The notes under the pieces: model-generated
Told to the model about the DNA's origin: nothing
The model's input: the letters and a program-made list of their open reading frames with translations, nothing else
Databases searched by the model: none
Shown here: positions 53,606 to 64,000 of the stretch, piece by piece
Layout of the letters: every line of letters begins with the position of its first letter
How positions within the stretch are numbered: position 1 is the first letter of the stretch
Position numbers and translations under genes: made by a program
Assembly: GCA_951804985.1 (NCBI GenBank)
Contig: OX638132.1
Coordinates: 41,964,744-42,028,743 of the forward strand
Length of the DNA stretch: 64,000 nt
Source of the DNA: Dryomyza anilis
Lineage: Eukaryota > Arthropoda > Insecta > Diptera > Dryomyzidae
Direction: 5' to 3'

Positions 53606-54543
53606 CATTTGTGCACATCTATATGAAAACAACTTTTTTGTTCAAACGACTGTGCGCATAAGTTACTTTTTTATGTGTTTTGGATATAGCATCGTTCTGA
53701 TTTATCAGTAAAATTAGATATAAACATGTAAAACATATATGTTGCCACAACCAACTCATTGTCGGTTCTTATATCCAAAACTAAAAAATGTAGTTTCACT
53801 AACAATAAAGGATTTTTTTTGTGTGTATACAAAGTAAAAATGCATTTACAACTGCCATGGACATATTTCTACTATAAACTAATATATATATTGGTTTATT
53901 ATTATTTTTTAAGAATGGAAATTCTTTTTTTTTAATTTAACATTAGGCTGTGATCGTATCATTTTAGCTCTGTGTCTATGAAATTCGCGAATATTAACGC
54001 ACTTATTATTTAGATTTGAAAATTAAAAGAAATGGGATCATTGTACTTAGGTATTTCGTAGTTTTACACCTTATAAAAAGGATTTACAACACATCAATGC
54101 TTAATTTCACACATATACTATTGATTTTTATATTATAAGTTTAAATATTAAAGAATAAATTTTAAATGCGTGCATAAAAGTTTTCCTGACCCTATGATCG
54201 TACAATTACACCAATATTGATTAGAATGTATGTTTAATAATATTCCAATTACATGGAAATTTTTTAATTTTGTTTATTTATTTACTTGTTTACTGATCTT
54301 TTATGATTAAAAATGAAATTAAATTCTTTTTGGTATGACGTAACATTTTTTTAGTTTTGGTTATAAGAACCGGCTTAGCAGTTGAGAGAACCGACTACAT
54401 TGGGTGGGAAAAAGTTGGTCAAGGAGTTGGTTAGTTATACTGATAAAGCTCAACGATGCTATAGCCAAAACACATAAAAACAACTTATGCGCACAGTCGT
54501 TTGAACAAAAAAATTGTTTTCATGTAGATGTGCACAAATGACT
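53606..54543. mobile_element. MITE with ~95-bp terminal inverted repeats, ~0.94 kb
   Basis: The left arm GTCATTTGTGCACATCTATA, 'tgttcaaacgactgtgcgca', 'ttatgtgttttggatatagc' and 'atcgttctgatttatcagt' is complementary to the right arm ending GCACAAATGAC, at over 90 percent. Subterminal 'gtcggttcttatatccaaaa' (53761) and 'ttttggttataagaaccgg' (54355) continue the inversion. The AT-rich interior has no gene. Confidence 0.8.
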
Positions 54544-55304
54544 AGATTTGTAGTAATTGTTCCCAAAAAGTTGAATAAAAAAATGTACACAATATTTGGA
54601 TCCAAGGTTTTCAGTAGCTTCCTAAAAACTATATCTAAGCAGTTTTGACCACTAACGGCGTAGAAAAAATAATATTTGTGGTCCCTAGACCTTAGTTTTC
54701 AAAATGACCATCTCCTGGCCGGCTGACTACAAATGTAGTCACCATATAAAATGTATGGAAAGTCACATCACTTTTTTACTCAACCTCAAATATTTTAATT
54801 TCAGCTTTTCGAAACATGGTTTTTTGAAAGTTTAGTTATTCTTTGCTTTCTTATGAACGTATATATATTATGTTCTTGCATATGTGACTTTATTGCGTAT
54901 ATCGCAATAATAGGAGAAAATAATAGTGCAATGATCACATTCAAGGGCATGGAAAATGGAGTTAAATGTTGAATTGAGAGTGATCTTCTATTTTTGTATA
55001 AAGTATTAAGGATTCTATATTTGGCAGGAGTATATTAATCAAACTATGAGGATACAGATATATTGTGAAGTACAAAATATGTATGTTATTACCGACATTT
55101 TATGTTTTATTCGGTTTGTTAGATCGCTGACTACTAGAGCTGCACAAGTGGTCATGCCTACTAGGGAAGGCATGATCCTGGTCAGATCAAGGTAAAAATA
55201 CAAAGATCAGTTATACTGGCCTTAGTACACGCTGCAAAAAAAAGGGCTCTCCCAAACATAATTTTGCAGGCATTAACATGTATGTTTGGAATTTTATGTA
55301 AACA
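54544..55304. other. AT-rich stretch without recognised genes
   Basis: Contains a short palindrome-like 'catgcctactagggaaggcatg' at 55154. No credible frame. Confidence 0.4.
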
Positions 55305-56762
55305 TAATATATAATTGGCTGATATTTCATTTGTAAACAGAGTTGTATTGAGACTTGAACAGTTTTGTAATGAGCTCTGACTTACGGAAACATTTTAATG
55401 TTGGCCCTTAAAATGGAGTATACTCTAATGGAAACATAATAATTACTACATCCAAATAAAATAAATATTTGAACAGAAACATAAATATGTTCAAAATAAA
55501 ACATGATTTTGAACGACCTGAATATAAATATGTTTCAAGTGAAACATATCAGTTGTTTCAGTACAAAAAGTAGTATGTTTGCATAGAAACATATTTAAAT
55601 ATTTTTTGAAAGAAATCCTGAAAATAAAATAAAATGTTGTTTTTTTTATTAATTTTTATTAAAAATCTTTAAACATGCACAGTGGGAAAATATAATAATT
55701 GAATTCATATACAAATTTTTAAATGCATAAATAAATAATTCGTTTAAAACTGTAATTACAAGTGGCAGCATCAATGAATGCACAATTGCACCAGCAGACG
55801 CTAAACCAGACGATCCAGATTCGCTTTATATTTGGTACAGTTACAGTTGATCTTAGTACAGCACATAGCGTAGGCAAGGAATTCACGGAGGCTTTTGTAA
55901 AAAAACATGCCAAATTCTGTTTGAAAATCGAAACACTGATTTTTATTTGTGGTTTTTTCACATTAGTTTCAGAAATTATATTCTGCACTATATTATACTC
56001 TGTTACTATTAGTACTTTTTATAACACAATTTATATATTTATTTAATTTACAAATAACACAATTATTACCGACGCGAACACGTTTTCTCAACGAACAACA
56101 AAAGCCACGTACGCAGAAAATGCCGATCAACGAGTGTCAACTTTATATACAAGAATTCATTTTTTGTTTGTTTTCAAACATCAGTATGTTTAAAATGACC
56201 CTATACATACTTCAAACGACGACAAAAGAGACGTAGGTAGAAAATTCTGCTCAACGAGTGCCAACTTCGTATACAACGAATAGAATATTGAAGAATATTG
56301 TAAGAATACATTTATTTAAATCCAATTCTTTTTTTTGTTTGTTTTTAAACATCAATATGTTCAAACGTTGGCTATGGCGTAGGTAGAGAATGCTGCACAA
56401 CGTTGCCAACTTCGTCAGTCGATAAATTATCGAATTAAGACGAGCGTTGCGAACATACGTTGTATTTAGATTTGATTAGCATTTTCTGTGTTTGGAAACA
56501 TAGTTTTAACCAAGTAAATTGCCAAGAAATAGTTTCTTCAAATGCAATTAAAATTTTATGTTGCTATTGTAACATATTTACGGTAAATTTGACAGATTCT
56601 GCTGGACAATATAATAATGTTTACACGTGAACAAAAATAAATTCAATTTCTATTAGAATTTAATTACACTTCATTCCTAATATTTACATGTATGGTAATT
56701 TCGTATTAGTTTTTAATTACATTCAAACATATTCAAACAAATCTTTTCTATCCGTGTACAGG
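55305..56762 (+). mobile_element. LTR copy 4 with its internal flank, disrupted
   Basis: TGTATTGAGACTTGAAC at 55347 starts a plus-strand match to the LTR seen in reverse at 1-813 ('gagctctgacttacggaaac', 'ataataattactacatccaa', 'attttgaacgacctga'). About 42 bases before it match the flank of LTR copy 2 (complement of 2353-2395). Between about 55600 and 55930 is DNA absent from copy 1, including a codon-like stretch at 55762 (M-A-A-S-M-N-A-Q-L-H-Q-Q) of unknown origin. From 55940 it follows copy 3 to CTATCCGTGTAC. Confidence 0.65.
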
Positions 56763-56859
56763 TTAAAGTCATCTTTCAAAATTCAGGCGCCATTTACTTT
56801 TTTTTTTAAATGGTTGAAAGTCTTAACATTTGTTTACGAAGCACATAACTAGCTTGACT

Positions 56860-57065
56860 ACATAGCTAGCTTGACTACCAACTCCCGACGTTTCTGACGG
56901 CATACGTTCGAGCCCCAAACCACACCGAATTCGTATAAACGAATTATTTGTTGTTATCAATACGTCCTCACAGATAGATCACTGATGAGGATACTTGGCT
57001 GTATCCGAATCGGTCCGTATGATCATTGCCTGTGTTGTGTTTTCAATTTGTTGTTGTTTTATCAA
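56860..57065 (+). mobile_element. Possible second tRNA-derived SINE family
   Basis: 'atagctagcttgactaccaa' (A-box-like), then 'gacggcatacgttcgagcccc' split by an 11-base spacer pattern, gives a B-box-like CGTTCGAGCCC at about 56908. The following body is 'gatgaggatacttggctgta' with 'cgaatcggtccgtatgatca'. Layout fits a tRNA-headed SINE, but only one copy is present and no target duplication was found. Confidence 0.35.
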
Positions 57066-57307
57066 AAACTTTTTATAGAACTTAGTCATGACCTAAGCGT
57101 TAGTCAGTCGGCTTCCAAAAGAGTATATCGAAAAAACCTTCATAAAATGCTTTACACTTAAAAGAATGTTGGTCGAAAGCTCATGTAAAAGCTTTTTGTT
57201 TATCTTTTATGTCGCAACATTGAAATACTTTGTGTGCTTTTTGTTGTGTTTTATTTGTTAGATCATATATATATATACACAGTATGTACATTGGTCCAAT
57301 TGATATT

Positions 57308-57986
57308 TATACCCTACACTAAGAGTGAAAGGGTATATTCAGTTTGGTACGCCGTTTGTAACACCCAGAAGGAAGCATCTCCGGTATGGAAAAGTATATT
57401 CTTGATCAGCATGACCCCCTGAGTCGATTTAGCGATGTCCGTCTGTCTGTTGAAATCCCTACTACTTTTAGAATTAAAGAGCTAGATAAATGAAACTTAT
57501 AACTTAGATTACTTATATACCTACGCTGTATGTGCGAAAAAATTGGCGAGATCGGTCCATTGTGACCTATGATCCGACCACTTATGTTCAAATACCTCAT
57601 ATAAAATGTACATATAAAGATCAATTTTTATGTATACGTGCTTAGGTAAACTTTTTTGGTCAAATATATATTGACATCATGCTCAAATACATGATAATAA
57701 TGTTTTCCGGCAAAAAGACTTGTGGTTCACCAAAAAAAAAATCGAAATTCGGTACAGCTACCCATATGTAAATATGGGTATCAAATGAATGGAAATTCTT
57801 CAGCGATTGAATGTTTGTAGTTATTCGTATACCCTGGTGACCTATATATCACTTTGAATGGTAACCACACATATGTGTAGGGTATTTATAGTCGGCTTAG
57901 ACCGACTATAATTTTGATAATCCTAACTATCATAATTACACCTACTTTAAAATTTCCCATGTGATCTAACCTTCCCAACTGGTTTT
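57308..57986 (+). mobile_element. Dispersed 'ATACCCTACAC' fly repeat, copy 2, with Harbinger-like flank
   Basis: TATACCCTACACTAAGAGTG, 'tgtaacacccagaaggaagc', 'tcttgatcagcatgacc', a short GTCCGTCTGTCTGT tract, and GGGTATTTATAGTCGGCTTA at the end. The next 70 bases, ending CCCATGTGATCTAACCTTCC and CAACTGG, also occur after copy 3, so the duplicated unit is larger than the element. That tail resembles the terminal motif of the 9.4-kb Harbinger relic. Confidence 0.65.
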
Positions 57987-57989
57987 AAT

Positions 57990-58350
57990 TTTTTTAATTG
58001 GCGCGCATTCGATATTTTCTAAAAAAAGATTGCCTTTGATTCTGTGGTATTAAAATTTAACATTATTTTATTGAATTAATATTACTTATATTAATATTTA
58101 CTTATTTTTTATTTAATACATTAATTTGCAGAATATGTCTTTACAAGCCTTTGACGATTACGACTCCCGATGCGTAACCACACTGCTCTAGCGGATTAAA
58201 TTATAACGCATCAAGTAGAGAACAGTCAAATAAAAGCCGCAATTTTTTAAATGTAAGCAGCATAATGGCAAGTTCAATGTGTAACTTCCGCCACGTAGTT
58301 TTCCTCAACATGAGGAACATCACCTAATCGGAGGAGACATATCCATTTAA
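57990..58350. other. Spacer between the two duplicated repeat units
   Basis: Partly less AT-rich (58135-58330) but with no open frame or recognised motif. Confidence 0.35.
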
Positions 58351-58351
58351 T

Positions 58352-59088
58352 TATACCCTACACTAAGAGTGAAAGGGTATATTCAGTTTGGTACGCCGTT
58401 TGTAACACCCAGAAGAAAGCATCTCCGGTATGGAAAAGTATATATATTCTTGATCAGCATGACCTCCTGAGTCGATTTAGCGATGTCCGTCTGTCCGTCT
58501 GTCTGTCTGTCCGTCTGTCTGTCCGTCTGTCTGTCTGTCTGTCTGTTGAAATCCCTAAGACTTTTAAAATTGAAGAGCTAGATAAATGAAACTTATAACT
58601 TAGATTACTAATATACCTACGCTGTATGTGCGAAAAAATTGGCGAGATCGGTCCATGGTGACCTATGATCCGACCACTTATGTTCAAATACCACATATAA
58701 AATGTACATATAAAGATCAATTTTTATGTATACGTGCTTAGGTAAACTTTGTTGGTCAAATATATATTGACATCATGCTCAAATACATGATAATAATGTT
58801 TTCCGGCGAAAAGACTTGTGGTTCACAAAAAAAAAAATCGAAATTCGGTACACCTACCCATTTGTAAATATGGGTATCAAATGAATGGAAATTCTTCAGC
58901 GATTGAATGTTTGTAGTTATTTTCAGGATTCGTATACCCTGGTGACCTATATATCACTTTGAATGGTAACCACACATATGTGTAGGGTATTTATAGTCGG
59001 CTTAGACCGACTATAATTTTGATAATCCTAACTATCATAATTACACCTACTTTAAAATTTCCCATGTGATCTAACCTTCCCAACTGGT
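58352..59088 (+). mobile_element. Dispersed 'ATACCCTACAC' fly repeat, copy 3
   Basis: About 95 percent identical to 57308-57986, including the Harbinger-like tail. The GTCC/GTCT tract is expanded (58484-58546) relative to copy 2. Overlapping minus-strand frames in both copies are repeat-derived. Confidence 0.7.
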
Positions 59089-59271
59089 TTTGTTCTTGAA
59101 TTTAACCTTAAATCTTTGATTAATTTAAATTTCTTTATTTTTTATTTGAGTTTTGTTTATTAGTTTGAATTTAATAATAAACTTCAAAATATATAAACAT
59201 GCCAATATTTGACAACAATTTTATAGTTTTTATGACAATCTATTACTCACTTCCTTATTTGGCCATTAGAA

Positions 59272-59792
59272 CACATGATGGGTTTCGGCCGCAGCAATTA
59301 CTCCTCGCAAGTCTTTACTTCTTCATTGCGCGCGCTGGCGCCAGTTTTGCACTCCAAGTGTTGTCAGGTTGTCTCGCACTTGGTCGCTCCACCGGAGATG
59401 CGAACGCCCTCTCCTACGTTGACCACCACTGGCAGAATTGAACACCTTTTTTGCTCGACATGTCCAAGCCGGCGTAGGCGCTGGACTTTAATGCGCCTGA
59501 TTATGTCAATGTCGGCGTAGAGATTATACAGCTCGTCGTTCCATCTGATTCTGTACTCGTTTTCAACGCATATCGGGCCATAGATTTTCCGAAGAATCTT
59601 TCTCTCGAACGCTCCTAAAGCTCGCTCATTGGTCCATGCCTCAGCGCCATAGAGGAGGACTGGCATGATGAGCGACTTATAGAGCGTAATTTTTGTCCGT
59701 CGAGAGAGGGCACTGTTCCTCAATTGCCTACTGAGCCCAAAGTAACACATGTTGGCAAGAGTTATTCTTCGGCTAATCTCCAGGCTGACAGA
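59272..59792 (-). pseudogene. RTE reverse transcriptase C-terminal fragment
   Basis: The minus frame from 59750 reads C-Y-F-G-L-S-R-Q-L-R-N-S-A-L-S-R-R-T-K-I-T-L-Y-K-S and I-L-R-K-I-Y-G-P-I-C, then R-L-R-R-L-G-H-V-E, matching the end of the 18.4-kb RTE protein. It diverges by frameshift near 59440. The 3' end lies near 59272. On its upstream side it meets an RTE 5' segment in the opposite orientation. Confidence 0.8.
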
Positions 59793-59869
59793 ATGGTGTA
59801 GTGCATGCGCAAGCCAGTAACCGACTTCTGTTAGTTACCATAGCCTCTCCTACACAATTCCTAGTCTCA

Positions 59870-60130
59870 CCTTCGCGTTGGTGAACCCCGTTAACCCAAG
59901 CAACCAGCTGAAGATCGGTTTCAACCCCGGTGGGAGGTCTGGTCGGAGACAAACGAGACAGGGATATTGGTCCTCCAAAATGGGGGTTGTGCGTTGGGCT
60001 TGTGACCCGCCATATAAAAAAGCTTATTCAACGAGAACAGAATGTTGCCTCGGATACAGACCCGAAAACACGATGACAACCTACGCAAAGGCATTTACGG
60101 ATATGCACTTGGAATGTCAATCTATTACAA
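59870..60130 (+). mobile_element. RTE 5' leader and endonuclease start, inverted
   Basis: The plus strand shows the RTE leader ('gttgtgcgttgggcttgtga', 'gttgcctcggatacagaccc') and 'ttacggatatgcacttggaa', the codons that start the endonuclease (L-R-I-C-T-W-N in the 18.4-kb copy). Sequence ends soon after. Being inverted relative to 59272-59792, it fits a 5'-inverted insertion or two separate pieces. Confidence 0.6.
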
Positions 60131-60393
60131 AACATTATAGGAAGCGATGCGGCGATACAGAAAAGTTCAATATGTTGAACTTTTGAGTATTGCCTCTTAT
60201 AATGCGATACAATCGCATTATCACTTCAACTATAATTTTGCAAGCTATCTATTCGCTTTCACCTGAAGATTTTCCCATAAGATTTATTGACTTCTTTTTT
60301 TGGTGTATCTCTGGAAGATACAATGTAAATCGGACATTACTTATAAACAAAATTTAACCTAAACAACGTTGCGTAGAGACTGCTTAATTAAAA

Positions 60394-60398
60394 CACTG
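60394..60398 (+). repeat. 5-bp target duplication CACTG (left)
   Basis: CACTG directly precedes the terminal CACTGTGG and is repeated directly after the right end (62262-62266). Confidence 0.5.
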
Positions 60399-62261
60399 CA
60401 CTGTGGGACAGAAGTCAATTCTAGCTCGCCGTAAATATAGTTTTGCGCCAATCTTAACGAAACTTTACACTAAGCATACATGAACTATGAATAGATTTCA
60501 ATTTGAAAATGAACAAGATTGGTCCATTACCACGCTCACCTGTCATATAATTGAAATGGTAAAATTACTACACCTTTTGTTTGGAATGAGATATTTTGTT
60601 TATAATTGGTATTTAGATACGTACTTTAATTTCACATGACCATTCTTAATATGGACGTGATTGGCCAACTGGCACGCCTATCATTCTCATTAAACTATAT
60701 AACTTGACCATCGTAAGAGATATACTGATAATATTAGGTACTATGGTACATATCACAATTCTTAACTACCATGCCAAATATGAGCCACATTTGTCAACTA
60801 TAACGACAGAAAAGGCAAAACTGACATATTAAAATAACAAAATTTAGTTAAATTATTTTACGATTTTCGTATATTTCTCATCACTTAACCTCATTTTATA
60901 CGACGTGTGGCAAATAAATGCAGTCATGTTTATCACCGTTAAATAGAAGACATATCAGACATTATGCATGTAATAAGATTTATGAGAGCATTTGGAAGCT
61001 TTTTTCCATGCCTACTTTTGTATAAAAAATATGTAATTTTTGTTTTATGTTTTTGACAAATAATCAGAAAAAATACGAATTTGAAATTTTTGATACAAAA
61101 GATAATTCCCAATAATATAAAACTAACACTCTTCATGTGGAGTAAATATTGAAAAAGTTATGATAGTTTTAATTTTTATTTCATAAAAAGCACTTTTTTT
61201 ATAAATTTTTTGACTTTACGCAAGCCTACAGAAGGATATTTTACTAGGGTGTATCATTTTTGGTTTGTTCTCTAGGTTCTCATATATTAATAAAACAAAA
61301 CGTGTTTTTTTCTCTTGCACTAACCGGCCGTATTTCTGAACAGATTTTAATGATACTGGTATCAAACGATTCGTATTAAGCTATTGTATTGCGTGCTATA
61401 CTTAGTTTTTATAATTTTAGAACAAAAAACGCCAGAAAAACGTAAAAACTAAATTACAACAACCATATGAAAATGAGTACTGCAGTAGCCTGCGCTCACT
61501 GTGGTTAGTGCAGTGCATGGTTTTTGTGTCGCATGGTTTTTTGTTGGTGTTACACAGCAAACAGAGAATTGCAAAGAAAAGAAGTCTCTACGAAAAAGAG
61601 TGTTAATTATTGCGTTAAGAAAATATAATTTTTAATGTATTTAAATGAAATTAATTAAACAACATATTTCGAAAACGTGAAATATAACCAACAATTAAAT
61701 TAATAAAAAATAAAAAAAAACATTTAGTAACATTAGTAATTGAATTTTAAAATATATTAAGTGTTTTCACAGATTTTAAATATACATAAATTATTTTATA
61801 TAAATATATAAAAAAATAAACTTGTAGGAAAAACAGAACTGTGATTTAAATATAAAATTGCAATGTAATTGCAAAAATAAATGTGTAAAATATTTAAATT
61901 TAAAAGTTTTTTGGAATTTGGAATTTTGATTTCATTGGATGGTTTTTAGAAATATATTTCATGACGAACTACATTAATGAAACTATGTTTCCTACAGCAC
62001 AAAAGACATCAGACCAAAAACTCTATACGTCAATCCAAAATTTGTAAATCCAAAAATATTACGAACATGTTTGGATTTACAAATAAAAATTTTATATATC
62101 TTCATATAATCTTGTTTTTCCTTTATATTTAGAAATAAATTTTCAGCTAGCTGGATGGTTTTTACTAGTTATTAATAAATTGACATATTTTTCCACTTTC
62201 TGCAACAAACATTAATTTCCGATTTTCGGCGAGCTAGCTTCTTAGCTTCTGTCCCATAGTG
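60399..62261. mobile_element. Transib-like non-autonomous DNA transposon, 1.86 kb
   Basis: Ends are CACTGTGGGACAGAAG on the left and, complemented, CACTATGGGACAGAAG on the right, each followed within about 15 bases by CTAGCTCGCCG. The right terminus fits the CACWATGG consensus known for Transib transposons, the family related to RAG1, which also makes 5-bp target duplications; CACTG flanks both ends here. No transposase is recognisable inside. The left 700 bases are also present inverted at 25285-25980. Assignment rests on ends and duplication length only. Confidence 0.6.
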
Positions 62262-62266
62262 CACTG

Positions 62267-63030
62267 CGTAAATTATTTGAGTGCTCAATAAAAATATAAA
62301 TAAAAATCGAAAAATTAATTTATTTATCGTTTTTTCTTTTTAATTTGCCACGTCCACGACAATATTTTTATCGGGAAAATTCAGAGCATTTACCAAGCTT
62401 ATTATCAGAGAAGTATTTGCACAACACAATTATAAATGTCGGAACTTTGCGCATCATCGACCTCGAGTTCTGTATTAATGTTTGTTAATGTTTTACCGTG
62501 TTTAAAAATCTGAACTCTTCGGCCGGCCCGTATTATACAAATTAGAAAAAGCTTTTTACTGTTCATTGACCGTTGCTAATTTGTGATATGTGTTAGTAGA
62601 AATGTTTGATATCTGTTCGTGAAGTTGTGCTGCATACAATATGAACGCGTTGATTTCAATAGGAAAAACTATAGTTGTACTGCCCAAAAAGAGTTTAAAT
62701 TTGGATAACACGATAAAACAATAGCGAATATTAACACAGAACTGGATGTTGATCGCGAAGTGAAGACCGTGCGGTTGTATTTATTATTTAGTTTAATCAC
62801 ATTCATTATTTACTGGTAACAAATGAGTGTTTGAGAGTAATAAAAAATGACATTTTTAAAGTGTTCTTGAGAAACATTTTTAATGTTTTTAAGAAATAGT
62901 TCCACCAATTGAGTGAACTCGAATGTGAAAAAAAAGCTTATATTGAATCAGATTCTCTCACTATTTAAAACAGATGGAGCAACAAACATTTTATACACAC
63001 AGAATAGAGATTTTTTGAGCAAACCAACTC
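62267..63030. other. AT-rich stretch without recognised genes
   Basis: Nothing recognised, apart from a brief balanced-composition part at 62395-62530 without an open frame. Confidence 0.4.
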
Positions 63031-63032
63031 TT

Positions 63033-63222
63033 TGCGAATACACAAGAATAAAGATATCCTTGGCGTAAGGAGTTCCAGTACACGGTTTAAGTGTGTCTTG
63101 GCATCGATCACGTAGTATTTGATCACCAGAGCCGAATACACAAGGATAAAGATATCCTTGGCATAAGGAGTTCCATGACACGGTAAAAGTGTGTCCTGGC
63201 TTCGATCACGTAGTGTTTGATT
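63033..63222 (+). repeat. Two-copy tandem repeat, unit ~102 bp
   Basis: 'gcgaatacacaagaataaag', 'atatccttggcgtaaggagt', 'tccagtacacggt', 'aagtgtgtcttggcatcgat' and 'cacgtagtatttga' recur next to it as 'ccgaatacacaaggataaag', 'atatccttggcataaggagt', 'tccatgacacggt' and so on. About 90 percent identical. Confidence 0.8.
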
Positions 63223-63329
63223 TAACGAAAAATAGCGAATGTTTTCAATAAATTTGTGAATTTCATTGCTGGATTGACTAATGAATGCAGTTAATATCGG
63301 TTGCTATATTTACGTCGATCATTTTTTCT

Positions 63330-63478
63330 GTGTAGAAACTAAAAAAAAACGTGCCTGATTTTAGAGGCACGGACACGCACAGGCACGACAACAACTAGCA
63401 CGCACGGAGATTTGCAAGCACAAACTCTGATTTTAGGGCGTAACACAAAAAAAAACACGGCACGCGCCCATCTCTAGT
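63330..63478 (-). repeat. hAT-MITE-like fragment (mate of 38.8 kb)
   Basis: The complement reads ACTAGAGATGGGCGCGTGCC, later 'gtgctagttgttgtcgtgcc' and CGTGCCTCTAAAATCAGGCAC, in the order seen at 38808-38925. One end only. Confidence 0.55.
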
Positions 63479-63479
63479 C

Positions 63480-63605
63480 AACACCTTATCGGCTACTGGT
63501 AGAGATTTGAAGATTATATCCCCGCTAGTAAAACTTATCAAAAACTCATACATTACTGCTAGGAATTTGAAGAGTAGATCCCTACCAGTAATATTAGTCA
63601 AAAAT
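63480..63605 (+). repeat. Two-copy ~57-bp tandem repeat
   Basis: 'tactggtagagatttgaaga' with 'ccccgctagtaaaacttatc' is followed by 'tactgctaggaatttgaaga' with 'ccctaccagtaatattagtc'. Confidence 0.55.
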
Positions 63606-64000
63606 TGGTATTGTGAATTTGCTTTTCTGACGAATATTAAAAATAAAGCAACAACTATATCACCTCATTAATATTTTTGACAAAACTAAATTTCGTATAA
63701 CAAAAAATGCTAAGTTCCATATTAATGTCTAAGTGAGATGCTGTAAACGACGACGGAGATTCGCACGAAGTAAGATGACTTCGTTTTAATTTGTTTACAA
63801 AAGATTTTTGATGATAACATTTTATTGTTCCAGCCGTTCTTCATATTCGTGGAGAATTATAAAATGTTTGTGAAATAAAGATATAAAAAATAATTTTTCA
63901 ATTTCTCTTTGTTGACCAGTTTTTGGATAGTTTACTAGCAAAAAAAAAAAAAAAGGCCAAATGCTGGTCAATAAAAATAAATGCCAACATTTTTTTTTTC
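63606..64000. other. AT-rich window end without recognised genes
   Basis: No credible frame or repeat. Ends in A and T homopolymer runs. Confidence 0.4.

Noticed and set aside
55719..56046. Overlapping 89- and 94-codon frames as a host exon
   Set aside because: The segment lies inside a disrupted LTR copy, partly in LTR sequence, with no splice sites or recognised motif. Noted only as DNA of unknown origin.
57406..58720. Two similar minus-strand frames (72 and 88 codons) that look like paralogous proteins
   Set aside because: They are the same segment of the duplicated noncoding dispersed repeat, and their differences include the GTCT microsatellite.

Overview
The window reads as AT-rich nuclear DNA from a fly, probably a schizophoran dipteran. 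The evidence is one clean host exon closely matching the C-terminus of fly MANF, together with many insect-type transposon relics: RTE, jockey, R1-like and RNase-H-bearing LINEs, ITmD37E Tc1/mariner, PIF/Harbinger, a Transib-like element, CsRn1-type Gypsy and tRNA-derived SINEs. It also carries the dispersed 'ATACCCTACAC...GTCCGTCTGTCTGT' repeat that I associate with schizophoran intergenic DNA. There are no bacterial operons, rRNA genes, convincing tRNA genes or CRISPR arrays. The species cannot be fixed from the sequence alone.

The only intact host coding sequence I can support is the last exon of Manf (36863-37029, minus strand). It has a splice acceptor, an ER-retention-like C-terminus and a downstream AATAAA. 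No upstream Manf exon was recognised to the right, so much of the right half of the window may be a very large, transposon-filled Manf intron. Two other stretches (3600-4500 and 8130-8733) look like decayed multi-exon genes of unknown identity.

Layout. 0-2.4 kb: a deleted LTR retrotransposon with two LTR copies around a GC-rich 27-bp repeat leader. 2.4-9.4 kb: MITEs and possible gene remnants. 9.4-11.3 kb: a PIF/Harbinger relic with a spliced MADF accessory gene facing a transposase fragment. 11.3-18 kb: RTE fragment, tRNA-type SINE, several terminal-inverted-repeat (TIR) elements and a roughly 110-165 bp tandem repeat. 17.5-21.3 kb: two LINE insertions with target-site duplications, one a near full-length but dead RTE element. 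21.4-27.5 kb: MITEs. 27.7-29.0 kb: an ITmD37E transposon. 29.5-33.3 kb: minisatellites and a second ITmD37E lineage split by nested elements. 34.3-38.8 kb: MITEs, a long hairpin, the Manf exon, a second SINE copy and a further ITmD37E element. 39.4-44.3 kb: an RTE relic and a CsRn1-type Gypsy element interrupted by another LINE fragment and a hAT-like end. 45-48.4 kb: nested MITE, 60-bp minisatellite and duplications. 49-52.2 kb: jockey ORF1, R1-like C-terminus and RTE pieces. 53.6-64 kb: a long-TIR MITE, another LTR copy, duplicated dispersed repeats, a rearranged RTE and a Transib-like element.

The transposon genes are nearly all broken by stops, frameshifts or truncation, so no active mobile system is evident. 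The value of the window lies in its insertion history (target-site duplications, empty-site comparisons, nesting order) and in the host exon embedded in it.
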